64,000 nucleotides of DNA from Bacteroidia bacterium (GTDB taxonomy: Bacteria > Bacteroidota > Bacteroidia > SpSt-205), in contig JAOAHZ010000006.1 in NCBI GenBank assembly GCA_026414975.1, positions 1-64,000 on the forward strand, written 5' to 3'. Position numbers and translations under genes: made by a program. The notes under the pieces were generated by a model that had not been told where the DNA came from, ran no database searches, and saw only the letters and a list, made by a program, of their open reading frames with translations. Shown here piece after piece: positions 24,216-32,773 of the stretch; the first letter of the stretch is position 1, and the number at the start of each line of letters is the position of its first letter.

Positions 24216-26066
24216 GTGAAAAGCTTACTTTTATTAGGGCTTGCTATGGCGCAGCCCACCCATCCAAATCGCGCCTACGCTCGCCTAAGTCAAGCTCCCT
24301 TCTTGCATGGGGTAGCTTCAGGAGATCCCTTGATAGACCGAGTGATTATATGGACCCGCATTACTCCTCCCCAGAACTGGACAGGGAGCGTCTCAGTTGG
24401 ATGGGAGGTTTCAGAAAATCCAGCCTTCACTTCGGTTGTGGCTTCAGGTACGACTACCACCGATGCCAGTCGCGACTACACTGTGAAAGTGGATGTTGCA
24501 GGGTTGCAGCCCGGACGATGGTATTACTATCGCTTCACCGCTTTTTCAGCGGTTTCTCCTGTTGGACGCACCCGAACCCTGCCGAGTGGTAGTTCTTCTC
24601 GCCTGCGCATTGCTGTCGTTTCTTGCTCTGACTATCAAAATGGTTTTTACACGGCCTACGAGAATATCGTCCTTCGCAACGATGTAGACTTGGTTTTACA
24701 CTTAGGCGACTATATTTACGAGTACGGCCCCTCTCAAAATAGCGTTCGTTCGTCTGAGCCTCCCCGAGAAGTTCTGACCTTGGAAGACTACCGCATTAGG
24801 TATTCCCACTACCGACTGGATAGCAGCCTGCAGTGGCTTCACCAAAACTATCCTATGATAGCCGTATGGGATGATCACGAGCTGGCTAACGACGCTTGGA
24901 CTGGAGGGGCTGAAAATCATAACCCCAGCACAGAGGGACCCTTTATAGAGCGCCGAGCAGCGATGCTGCGCGCTTACCATGAATGGCTCCCCTTTCGTAT
25001 GCCTGATCCGAATGACTCCCTGCGCTTGTGGCGGAGTTTTACATGGGGAGACTTGGCTGAGCTGATTATGCTGGACACTCGGCACTATGGACGCGACCGG
25101 CAAGCAGCCAGTAGTCCAATCAATGTGAATGATCCCAATCTGAATAATCCTAACCGAAATCTTCTTGGTCCGACTCAGCGAACATGGGTGTTTGATCGGC
25201 TCAAGTCCTCATCTGCTATGTGGAAAGTCATTGGGCAGCAAGTTATGGTGGCTCCCTTGCGGGCCTCTTTGCTTGGTAACACCGTCGTCTTAAATCCTGA
25301 CCAGTGGGACGGGTACCCTGCTGAGCGTCGCCGACTTATGGATACGATTATTCAAAACAACATCAATAATGTAGTCATCCTAACTGGTGATATCCATACT
25401 TCATGGGGGAATGATCTGCCTTTTGGACCAGGCAGCTATAATAGCTCTACAGGAGCGGGCTCTACCGCCGTAGAGTTTGTTACCCCAAGTATTACCTCAG
25501 CTAATGCTGCCTTCTTGGGGAACATTTCTAATCCTTCCATCGTGATTTCCCAGAATCCTCATGTCAAGTATGTGGATTTGTCTCGGCATGGATACCTACT
25601 CATAGACGTGACGCCCCAGCGTGTTCAAGGAGACTGGTATTATGCTAATACGATTTCGCAGCCTACACCTGGCGAGGCTCCCGGTCAGAGCTGGTATGTG
25701 CAAGCAGGTGAGCGATTCTTGAGGCGAGCCTCTGGACCGACCGTAGCTCCTAATGGATATAATCCTCCTCTCCTTCCTCGTCCGTCTAGTTCCACTTCTG
25801 TAGAGTCGGCCAGTGTTTTCCTTTTAGGGGTGTACCCGAATCCTGCCCAGTCTTACACAACCCTTCAGCTCTATACGCCTACTGCTCAAAGTTTAGAGCT
25901 TACTCTGCTTACGGCGGAAGGGCGAAAAATAGTTAGCTACACCATACAGACTCCGTCGGCAGGTACGCATTACTATCAGCTTCCTTTGGAGGGGGTCCCG
26001 GCGGGGGTCTTCCTACTTCAGATAAAGGGTGCGGGTACGGCTATCTATCGCCTTGTCAAGCAGTAG
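24216..26066 (+). CDS. PhoD-like alkaline phosphatase with T9SS C-terminal sorting domain
   Basis: The 616-residue protein has a short signal peptide (KSLLLLGLAMAQP). A PhoD N-terminal domain follows (FLHGVASGDPL ... VIIWTRITPP, then YYYRF). The metallophosphatase core has the metal-site motifs VVSCSDYQNGF (the PhoD Cys), LHLGDYIYEYG, IAVWDDHELAND and VILTGDIHTSWG. Residues from about 540 form a T9SS sorting domain (LLGVYPNPAQSYTTLQL ... GVFLLQIKG). It should release phosphate from phosphodiesters or monoesters at the cell surface or outside. GTG start after a good promoter. Confidence 0.92.
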   Translation: MKSLLLLGLAMAQPTHPNRAYARLSQAPFLHGVASGDPLIDRVIIWTRITPPQNWTGSVSVGWEVSENPAFTSVVASGTTTTDASRDYTVKVDVAGLQPGRWYYYRFTAFSAVSPVGRTRTLPSGSSSRLRIAVVSCSDYQNGFYTAYENIVLRNDVDLVLHLGDYIYEYGPSQNSVRSSEPPREVLTLEDYRIRYSHYRLDSSLQWLHQNYPMIAVWDDHELANDAWTGGAENHNPSTEGPFIERRAAMLRAYHEWLPFRMPDPNDSLRLWRSFTWGDLAELIMLDTRHYGRDRQAASSPINVNDPNLNNPNRNLLGPTQRTWVFDRLKSSSAMWKVIGQQVMVAPLRASLLGNTVVLNPDQWDGYPAERRRLMDTIIQNNINNVVILTGDIHTSWGNDLPFGPGSYNSSTGAGSTAVEFVTPSITSANAAFLGNISNPSIVISQNPHVKYVDLSRHGYLLIDVTPQRVQGDWYYANTISQPTPGEAPGQSWYVQAGERFLRRASGPTVAPNGYNPPLLPRPSSSTSVESASVFLLGVYPNPAQSYTTLQLYTPTAQSLELTLLTAEGRKIVSYTIQTPSAGTHYYQLPLEGVPAGVFLLQIKGAGTAIYRLVKQ

Positions 26067-26075
26067 GTGGTGGTT

Positions 26076-26654
26076 ATGAATAGAGAAGAGCGGGCTCTAC
26101 GAGCTGAAAAGCTGATTCGGGAACACATGATTGCGGCGATGGGGGCTGGGCTTATTCCTCTTCCGTTCGCCGACTGGGCTACGACTACAGCGGTTCAGCT
26201 CAATCTTGTCCGTAAGCTGGCAGAGTTGTATGAGGTGCCTTTCTTCTCGGGGGTAGCTAAGGGTCTGATTGCTAGTCTGGTTGGGGCGACGGCGGTGCGG
26301 GGAGGAGCTTCCTTGGTCAAGCTAATACCAGGAGTAGGATGGATGGTAGGAGGGCTGACGGCTTCTATTCTTGCTGCCGCTACGACTTATGCGGTGGGGA
26401 AGGTATTTATGAGCCACTTCGCCGGGGGAGGTACCCTTCGTGATTTTGATGTAGATGCTGCCCGAAAAGCCTATGATAGGGCATTCAAAGAGGGGCAAAA
26501 AGTCTATTACGAAGAGGTCCAAAAGCAGGCTCCCTCTACGAGCCCTTCGGATCCTTACGAGCAGTTGCGCAAGCTCTATGAGCTTCGTCAGGCAGGCATC
26601 TTGACAGAGGAGGAGTATGAAGCGCAGAAACGAAAAGTGTTAGAGAAGTTGTGA
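26076..26654 (+). CDS. DUF697-like membrane protein with C-terminal SHOCT-like motif
   Basis: The 192-residue protein starts with MNREERALRAEKLIREH and then has DUF697-type features: GLIPLPFADWATTTAVQLNLVRKLAELY and two hydrophobic stretches (about 60-105). The C-terminus is a SHOCT-like short helix pair (YEQLRKLYELRQAGILTEEEYEAQKRKVL). Its function is unknown. GTG 26067, directly after the phosphatase stop, is an alternative start; ATG 26076 has AGGTGG a few bases upstream. It overlaps the next gene by 4 nt. Confidence 0.8.
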   Translation: MNREERALRAEKLIREHMIAAMGAGLIPLPFADWATTTAVQLNLVRKLAELYEVPFFSGVAKGLIASLVGATAVRGGASLVKLIPGVGWMVGGLTASILAAATTYAVGKVFMSHFAGGGTLRDFDVDAARKAYDRAFKEGQKVYYEEVQKQAPSTSPSDPYEQLRKLYELRQAGILTEEEYEAQKRKVLEKL

Positions 26655-27892
26655 GCTTTAGGTTGAGCTACCAGGTGCCTCCGCTTCCCCAACGGTTAGA
26701 TATTCACAAGCTGCGGGTATACTGGCTTCCGGCCCAGCTGCCTTTGGCTCAGGTGAATTTTATTTGGAATGCTCCTGCTCTCAAGGCCTATCCTGCGGGA
26801 CTGCGGCGGCTCTTGTTGCGTCTCCTTAGCGAGGAGAATGGCTACTACGCTGGAGGAAAGCTTCGTCAAAACTTGTATCGGCTGGGATGGGAATACAGTT
26901 GGCATGCTGATTGGGATGGAATTTATCTTTTTGCCGAAGGTTTAGTTGAAAATCTACCCAAAGCTTTGGAGCTGTTATATGCGATGGTGGCGTATCCTCT
27001 TTTATCTGGTCCTTTAGTTAGGCATCACCTAAACCGACTCGTAGAAGCGGAAGCCCGAGCTCGCGCTAATCCCGCCTATCAGGCCGACATGCGGCTGGAT
27101 ACCTACTTATGGGGATTTAGTTATGCCGATATAGGTAGTGTCTCTTTAGAAGCATTCGCTGAGATGGATACCAGCCAGCTTATATCGTATTGCGAGCGAT
27201 TTCTTTGGAAGGGCCTGTGGGGGGCGGTTTTGCTGGCTCCCTTCGTGCCTCCTCAACTTAGCTCTTGGGCTCGCTGGTGCAAAGGTGTCTATTATCAGTT
27301 GCCCATTCCTTTAGACCGCTTATTGGTCTGTGAGACGGTACCCTATGAGGCTCAGCAGGTATCTCTTCGCCTGGCTTACCCTTGGCTTAGTCCCTCTCAT
27401 CCGAGTTATGCATACTATCGTTTAGCGCTGATGCGATTGGGTGGCTATTTTGGGGCTCAACTCATGCGGTCCGTTCGAGAAGAAGGGGGGCTGACTTATG
27501 GCATCTACGCTCGTCCCAGCGTGCATAAGGCAGGGAGCTTCTTTATCATTTCAGCGGAAGTAGCGCGGGAGCGCGCCCAAGAAGCTGTGGGGCGCATCGG
27601 AGCTGAAATAGACTCTTGGGCCCAAACCCCTTTTCCTGACGAAGCCAGCTTGGCTGAAGCCCGTAACTATCTCCTCGTACAAAGTATGCCTGAGGGACTG
27701 AGCGAGTGGGCTCAGCGGGTTGTCCGAATAGTGAGCGCAGGACTTGAGCCTGAATCCTTTATTCATCAAAATCAGCAGATAGAAGCTATATCCCAACTTT
27801 CAGATTTTCCCAAGCTGCCTTTACCTACCCAACCTACGGTGCAAATAGCTGTAGGGACAGAGGCACCTATCTTTGCCGCTGCATGCGCCTGA
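26651..27892 (+). CDS. M16 (pitrilysin) family protein lacking the zinc motif
   Basis: The 413-residue protein has the two-domain M16 half fold. The C-terminal half carries the typical LGGYFGAQLMRSVREEGGLTYGIYA block. In the N-terminal half the position where active enzymes have HxxEH reads GLRRLLLRLLSEENGYY, so no zinc-binding His-Glu set is visible. It should be a non-catalytic M16 subunit, like the alpha subunit of processing peptidases. No active partner gene is adjacent. It sits between the DUF697 gene and purQ with overlapping ends. Confidence 0.85.
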   Translation: MSFRLSYQVPPLPQRLDIHKLRVYWLPAQLPLAQVNFIWNAPALKAYPAGLRRLLLRLLSEENGYYAGGKLRQNLYRLGWEYSWHADWDGIYLFAEGLVENLPKALELLYAMVAYPLLSGPLVRHHLNRLVEAEARARANPAYQADMRLDTYLWGFSYADIGSVSLEAFAEMDTSQLISYCERFLWKGLWGAVLLAPFVPPQLSSWARWCKGVYYQLPIPLDRLLVCETVPYEAQQVSLRLAYPWLSPSHPSYAYYRLALMRLGGYFGAQLMRSVREEGGLTYGIYARPSVHKAGSFFIISAEVARERAQEAVGRIGAEIDSWAQTPFPDEASLAEARNYLLVQSMPEGLSEWAQRVVRIVSAGLEPESFIHQNQQIEAISQLSDFPKLPLPTQPTVQIAVGTEAPIFAAACA

Positions 27893-28533
27893 GAGCTGGT
27901 ATCGTTGTCTTTCCTGGCAGCAACTGCGACCGAGATTTATACTACGCTCTGGAAAGAGCAGGGTTTATTCCCCGCTACATTTGGCATGCAGAGACAACCC
28001 TTCCCTCGTTAGAGGCGGTGTTTTTGCCGGGAGGATTCTCCTACGGTGACTATCTACGCGCTGGGGCAATAGCCCGCTTTGCCCGAATCATGCCAGCTAT
28101 AGAGGCGTTTTGGCGAAAAGGGGGATTTGTAATGGGGATTTGTAATGGCTTTCAGATTCTTTTAGAGGCGGGATGGCTGCCCGGAGCTTTACGCAAAAAC
28201 GCCAATGGTCGCTTCATCTGCCGCACTATTTCAGTAACTCTCCGAGGAGGGGGTCCCTTAGAGAGTTATATAGGTCAACGCTCGTATCGCTTGCCTATAG
28301 CGCACGCTGAGGGTCGGTATGTGCCGGGTGAGACTCTACCAGCATGGAGTTTGGGTTATGAGCTCGCCCCTGCTCCTAATGGAAGCTACGCCTGTATCGC
28401 CGGTATAGGTAATCCGGAAGGCACGGTCTTCGGACTCATGCCCCATCCTGAACGGGCCTGCGACCCTTACCAAGGGCTGGTTGATGGCTTAGACTTTCTA
28501 CGAGGTATAGCGCGTTATCTGAAGAGTCGTTAG
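27883..28533 (+). CDS. purQ: Phosphoribosylformylglycinamidine synthase subunit PurQ
   Basis: This glutaminase subunit supplies ammonia for FGAM synthesis. The 216-residue class I amidotransferase has VVFPGSNCDRD, LPGGFSYGDYLRAGAIAR, the nucleophile Cys in GICNGFQIL, and the His-Glu pair in PHPER near the C-terminus. Length is normal. purL and purS are not in the window. The start overlaps the M16-like gene by 10 nt and the stop overlaps the nuoL GTG by 1 nt. Confidence 0.96.
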   Translation: MRLRAGIVVFPGSNCDRDLYYALERAGFIPRYIWHAETTLPSLEAVFLPGGFSYGDYLRAGAIARFARIMPAIEAFWRKGGFVMGICNGFQILLEAGWLPGALRKNANGRFICRTISVTLRGGGPLESYIGQRSYRLPIAHAEGRYVPGETLPAWSLGYELAPAPNGSYACIAGIGNPEGTVFGLMPHPERACDPYQGLVDGLDFLRGIARYLKSR

Positions 28534-30053
28534 TGCCCCCCTTTTGGATTTTAGGAGCGTTATCTATCGGCTGCGCTGTAGCTTGGTTATTTACGGATGA
28601 GCCTCTCCTTCAAGCCTCTCTGGAAATTACCGCAGCGGTCGGCTTGTATATTGCATGGACTCTACCCGTTCTCAGCGCAAAGGGTAGAAAGAGCCATGCT
28701 ACGCTCTCTCAGTTAGCGGACTCCCACAGGGCGGCTGAACCTTTGGATAGTTCTAACAGCTATTCCACTTGGGGGCCCTTGACCTTGTCTCTCTTGTATG
28801 CATGCAGCCTAAGTTTAGCTCTGATAGGCGTAGCCCTTTTTATACAGGCGTCGCATCCGATTCTGCTTTTTGCTGGATGGGAGGCAGTTAGTTTGGCAGG
28901 ATGGCTCCTAATTGCCTTTGCTCGGGGGATTAGTCGCCGCAGCCTTGAAGCTGCCTTTATAGCCTTTCTCACGAATAGAGTAGGGGATGCGTTTTGGATA
29001 GCTGGCGTTTTTTCTGAGGGCAAGTTTGTAATCGGCGTATGGATAGGTATTCTGGTGAAGGCGGGTTTATTTCCATTCACCTTCTGGCTTATTCAAGCGA
29101 TGTTTGCTCCGGCTGCGGTATCGGCTTTGCTGCATTCGGCGGTAATAGTGGGGTTGGGCGCCTATATGCCCTTGAAGTATCCAAGTCTTACAGGGACTCT
29201 CCCGACATGGGGCATCAATGGCTTATGGCTTATGGGAGTTATGGCTGGGATAGGGGCGGTATTCAGTCGCACTCCTAAAAGCATACTGGCATGGACGACT
29301 TCGGCGCATTTAGCTGTAGCTCTTTTTCTTAGTCAGCGCAGCTCCGAGTCGGTTTTTTATCTACTTCATCACAGCTATCTCAAAGCTGCGCTTTTTCTTC
29401 TATTAGGCCTGGCTCAGAAGCAGGGCGGATTCTCTCCCATCCTCACTGTGGCTTGGATACTAAGTGCGTTTCTCTTAGAGGCAGGCCATTCTAGTATGGA
29501 TAGTTGGCTTTGGCCAGTGGAGATACTGACGGCTATTGCGTTGGGGCGGGTCTGGTGTCGTACGGGGATTCGTTCTACTCATCAAGGTGTCTCGGCAGCT
29601 GTGGTGGTCCCCCTTTTTTTAGGGGGGAGAGTCTTCTTCTTGAATGGTACTACTTTACAGCTTTCAGGAGAAGCTATGCTGGTAGTTGCTGGCTTGGGTT
29701 TAGGTCTATTGTATAGGCAGCCAGTGAGATTTCGGTTAGAGGCTGCTGTTCTATCGATTCTCGCTATCTTCCTTCAAGGCTGGCTAAGGTTTGGGCGATG
29801 GGTTTCCGATTTAGAAAAGTCCCTGGATATCGCTATGCAGTGCGTTGCAAAGTGGGTAGTAGATTTTGGAAAGGTTTCCGCCGAGAGTGATCGGCGAGCT
29901 GCTGGTGAAGGGTGGCGATGGATAGCGGCTCGGGTGAGACAGGGCTTAGGTTTTCTTAGTGGAGCGAATACACCTCTTTCTTACACCCAGGGTTTGAGTT
30001 GGGGATTTTTGATAACGCTCATGATAAGCATGCTATGGCGGCTTTTGCGCTAA
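28533..30053 (+). CDS. nuoL: NADH-quinone oxidoreductase subunit L (NuoL-like), short form
   Basis: Antiporter-like membrane subunit of complex I. The 506 residues carry the NuoL core: LLFAGWEAVSLAGWLL with the membrane Glu, FLTNRVGDAFW, LVKAGLFPFTFWLIQAM with the membrane Lys, and ALLHSAVIVGLGAY. About 100 residues are missing compared with the usual NuoL of about 610. The N-terminal part and several central helices are reduced, and a non-conserved hydrophilic stretch (residues 50-80) sits before the core. An amphipathic C-terminal helix with a final membrane segment is kept. Confidence 0.86.
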   Translation: MPPFWILGALSIGCAVAWLFTDEPLLQASLEITAAVGLYIAWTLPVLSAKGRKSHATLSQLADSHRAAEPLDSSNSYSTWGPLTLSLLYACSLSLALIGVALFIQASHPILLFAGWEAVSLAGWLLIAFARGISRRSLEAAFIAFLTNRVGDAFWIAGVFSEGKFVIGVWIGILVKAGLFPFTFWLIQAMFAPAAVSALLHSAVIVGLGAYMPLKYPSLTGTLPTWGINGLWLMGVMAGIGAVFSRTPKSILAWTTSAHLAVALFLSQRSSESVFYLLHHSYLKAALFLLLGLAQKQGGFSPILTVAWILSAFLLEAGHSSMDSWLWPVEILTAIALGRVWCRTGIRSTHQGVSAAVVVPLFLGGRVFFLNGTTLQLSGEAMLVVAGLGLGLLYRQPVRFRLEAAVLSILAIFLQGWLRFGRWVSDLEKSLDIAMQCVAKWVVDFGKVSAESDRRAAGEGWRWIAARVRQGLGFLSGANTPLSYTQGLSWGFLITLMISMLWRLLR

Positions 30054-31411
30054 ATCTCCTGTGGCTCTTGCCTGTGACGATGGCTGGAGCGGCTCTTATG
30101 CTCAACCGTAAGAGTCTGCGAGTTCTCACCCTTATGCATGCCCTTTGGCAGCTTTTTTTCTGGGGCATTTTATATCGTGAGAAAGGTGCGGGGCTGCAGT
30201 GGCTGTGGTTTAGGTTGGGTGGGAAGGCGTTTTTTTATGGATTGGGAGCCCACTCGGCTAATCTTGCTCTGCTTCTCTTAACTATCCTCGTGGGGCATAT
30301 AGCCCTTTTGTATGGACAGGGGAGCGTAGGACGAGTTCGCTCCTTCTCTGCGCTGCTTTTTCTTGTCATGGGCTTTGCTCAGGGCGTATTCTTAGCCCGG
30401 GACCTGCTCCTCTTTTTTGTCTTCTACGAAGCAGCATTGGTGCCGGCTTTTCTCCTTATATATGGCTGGGGAGGTGAGAGACGAAGAGAGGCTGCCGTCA
30501 AGTTTGCGCTCTTTACTCTCGGGGGATCGGTCTTCTTCCTTATAGGCATTCTATTAGCGCTACAAGAGATGCCTACGGGCTTACGTGAAGACTGGTCGCC
30601 TGAGCGGCTTCCTTCTACTGCGTGGCTCTTGATGACGATAGGATTAGGCGTGAAGCTCCCTTTGGTGCCCTTGCATAGTTGGCTCGGCGAAGCTCACGTG
30701 GAAACAGATACCAGTATTTCCATGATACTGGCAAGTATTCTGTTGAAGTTAGGTGGGTATGGGCTGCTTTACTGGGTTTGGCGGGCTCTTTCGGGGGAGG
30801 AAGCGCTCCTGCTTAGGATATGGGGGGGCTTGAGCCTTCTATACGCCGCAGCCATAGCTACGGGTGAAATAGACCTTAAGCGACTTATTGCATTTACCTC
30901 TATCGGTCACATGGCCTTAGTAGCGCTGGGGGCTGGCTCGCAGAGTCTGTATGGCTTGCAGGGAGCTTATCACCAGCTCTTCACGCACGGGCTAATCAGC
31001 GCTGGTTTGTTCGCTTGGGTGGGTACGATAGAGAAAGCCTTTGGCAATCGTCGCATAGACGAGCTTCGGGGCATTTTGAAGGATCGCCCCTTTCAAGCCG
31101 TACTCCTCTTTTTTGGGGCTATGGGAGTGCCGGGGATGGCGCTCTTCGTATCTGAACTTATGGTGGTATGGGGTACAGCGGTGGGCGTGGGTTGGTGGTG
31201 GGCTCTTATACCCGCTTTGAGTTTGGTGCTGACGGCCATATATTTTCTGCGAGCTTATCGAGAGCTTGCTGCGCCGACGCCTCTGCTCCTAAGTCCGGGG
31301 TCTCTTGCCCCATTTTTTAGAGCCGTCGTGTGGTTCTTCATTCTTCTTTCGGTTGGAGTGGGGCTTTATCCCAAGGTATGGTTAGACCTACTGGCTGATG
31401 TGGGGTATTGA
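30035..31411 (+). CDS. nuoM: NADH-quinone oxidoreductase subunit M (NuoM-like)
   Basis: The 458-residue membrane protein has the complex I antiporter core: FFVFYEAALVPAFLLIYGWGG with the membrane Glu, AVKFALFTLGGSVFF, GLGVKLPLVPLHSWLGEAHVE with the membrane Lys, and SILLKLGGYGLLYW. IDLKRLIAFTSIGHMALVALG and HGLISAGLF follow. The frame is open from 29999; ATG 30035 is chosen as the start because the first membrane segment follows directly, leaving a 19-nt overlap with nuoL. Confidence 0.92.
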   Translation: MAAFALNLLWLLPVTMAGAALMLNRKSLRVLTLMHALWQLFFWGILYREKGAGLQWLWFRLGGKAFFYGLGAHSANLALLLLTILVGHIALLYGQGSVGRVRSFSALLFLVMGFAQGVFLARDLLLFFVFYEAALVPAFLLIYGWGGERRREAAVKFALFTLGGSVFFLIGILLALQEMPTGLREDWSPERLPSTAWLLMTIGLGVKLPLVPLHSWLGEAHVETDTSISMILASILLKLGGYGLLYWVWRALSGEEALLLRIWGGLSLLYAAAIATGEIDLKRLIAFTSIGHMALVALGAGSQSLYGLQGAYHQLFTHGLISAGLFAWVGTIEKAFGNRRIDELRGILKDRPFQAVLLFFGAMGVPGMALFVSELMVVWGTAVGVGWWWALIPALSLVLTAIYFLRAYRELAAPTPLLLSPGSLAPFFRAVVWFFILLSVGVGLYPKVWLDLLADVGY

Positions 31412-32603
31412 GTGGCTTTGGCCGGAGCTTATTCTCTTGGGGGCGGGCTTAGGGAATCGCTGGAGGGTCGTGCCACCTGTCTTAATCTTAGGATACGGTA
31501 TAGCTCTATACACACAGCGGTACGGCGAGGCGCTTCTTCTTAGTTTCACCCCAGAGGCGTGCAGAATGATTCTGCTTTTTTGTGGCCTAAGTTCTTTGGC
31601 TTGGATCATGCACCCTCTTAGAGGGGCTGCTGCATGGGCCCTTCTCCTTCAGTTGGGTAGTTATAGCCTTCTCTTACGCAGCCGGCATTTGGCTTTTACA
31701 TGGACTCTTTTAGAAAGCGGGGCGATTGCTGGGTATTTTTTCGTAGTCGGTGCCAGTAGCTCAGCTCAGAAATGGGCTGCAGGGGTGAGGTATTTCAGTT
31801 GGAGTGTGGCGGGTTCGGCCCTGATTCTCATGGGTATTGCTGCTCGGCTGATGGGAGAGGTGCCTTTATCCTATCCCCTTGCCTCTGGGCGAATATGGTC
31901 CGACAGTCTTTTATCCATAGGGTGGGCTATCAAGGTGGGCTTCATCCCCTGGCACTTTTGGCTAATGGGTATCTATCGATGCCTGCCCGTTGTATGGGGG
32001 GGGTGGTTTGCAGTAGTACCTAAGGGAGCGCTTTTGCTCAATCTTATTTCAGGGATACCTTCTGCGGGGCTTAGCTTAGAGTTGTTCTATATGTGTGGGG
32101 CGCTTTCACTTTTGAGCGCCTATGCTTGGGCTTGGAAGGCGGAGTCATTGACGGAAATGGTCTTCTGGGGGAGCTTTGCGCAGGGGGGGTATGTAGTCTT
32201 AGCTGCTACGAGAGAAGGAGCAAGCGCAGCCTGGGATTTCTGGGCTGTTTATGGCGGTGCAGGATTTTTAGGGCTTTTGTATGCCGAGGCTCCTTGGCAA
32301 GGGCGGGGCGGTTCAAGCATAGGCCTTCTCCTATTAGCGAACTTGGCAGCTCTCCCTCCCGTGTTGGGGTTCTGGGTCAAGTTCCAGCTTTTCTGGGTGG
32401 GTTTGAACTACTTGACTGGGGGCCTTCGCTGGCTGCTTATAGGCTCAGCTTTGCTGGCCACCTTAGGAGGCTTCGCAGTCTATGGCAAGGTTCTCTGGCG
32501 ATTATGGACGGGTGAAGCAGCTCCCGTTCCATCCCTCAGCCGAAAAATCTTATATAGCATAGGTGCCTTAGGGCTATTCGTCTTGGGATTGAATGGACTG
32601 TAA
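31398..32603 (+). CDS. nuoN: NADH-quinone oxidoreductase subunit N (NuoN-like), short form
   Basis: The 401-residue membrane protein is the most diverged of the three. The recognisable core is SIGWAIKVGFIPWHFWLMGIYRCLP with the membrane Lys and VVPKGALLLNLI, then LTEMVFWGSFAQGGYVVLAA and LANLAALPPVLGFWVKFQLF. It lacks roughly 60-80 residues compared with typical NuoN. Assignment rests on these blocks and on its place directly after nuoM with a 14-nt overlap. It ends the seven-gene run. Confidence 0.84.
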   Translation: MWGIEWLWPELILLGAGLGNRWRVVPPVLILGYGIALYTQRYGEALLLSFTPEACRMILLFCGLSSLAWIMHPLRGAAAWALLLQLGSYSLLLRSRHLAFTWTLLESGAIAGYFFVVGASSSAQKWAAGVRYFSWSVAGSALILMGIAARLMGEVPLSYPLASGRIWSDSLLSIGWAIKVGFIPWHFWLMGIYRCLPVVWGGWFAVVPKGALLLNLISGIPSAGLSLELFYMCGALSLLSAYAWAWKAESLTEMVFWGSFAQGGYVVLAATREGASAAWDFWAVYGGAGFLGLLYAEAPWQGRGGSSIGLLLLANLAALPPVLGFWVKFQLFWVGLNYLTGGLRWLLIGSALLATLGGFAVYGKVLWRLWTGEAAPVPSLSRKILYSIGALGLFVLGLNGL

Positions 32604-32773
32604 GCTAATGAGGTAGAAGGCGATTAGGGCGGGTCTCCCTTATGCGACAGTGTTAGCCCATCCAACCGTATCAGAGCGGCTTAGGAACGCATGCATCCAT
32701 GCCTCAGCTATACAAATGGTGAGATTGAGAGCAGTCAGTGCAAGCTGCGCCGTCGGGATTCAGTCAGCCTCGG
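32604..32773. other. Intergenic region between convergent nuoN and amidohydrolase genes
   Basis: These 170 nt between two gene ends show no open frame of note, no terminator-like hairpin with a T tract on either strand, and no recognised RNA. Confidence 0.5.
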
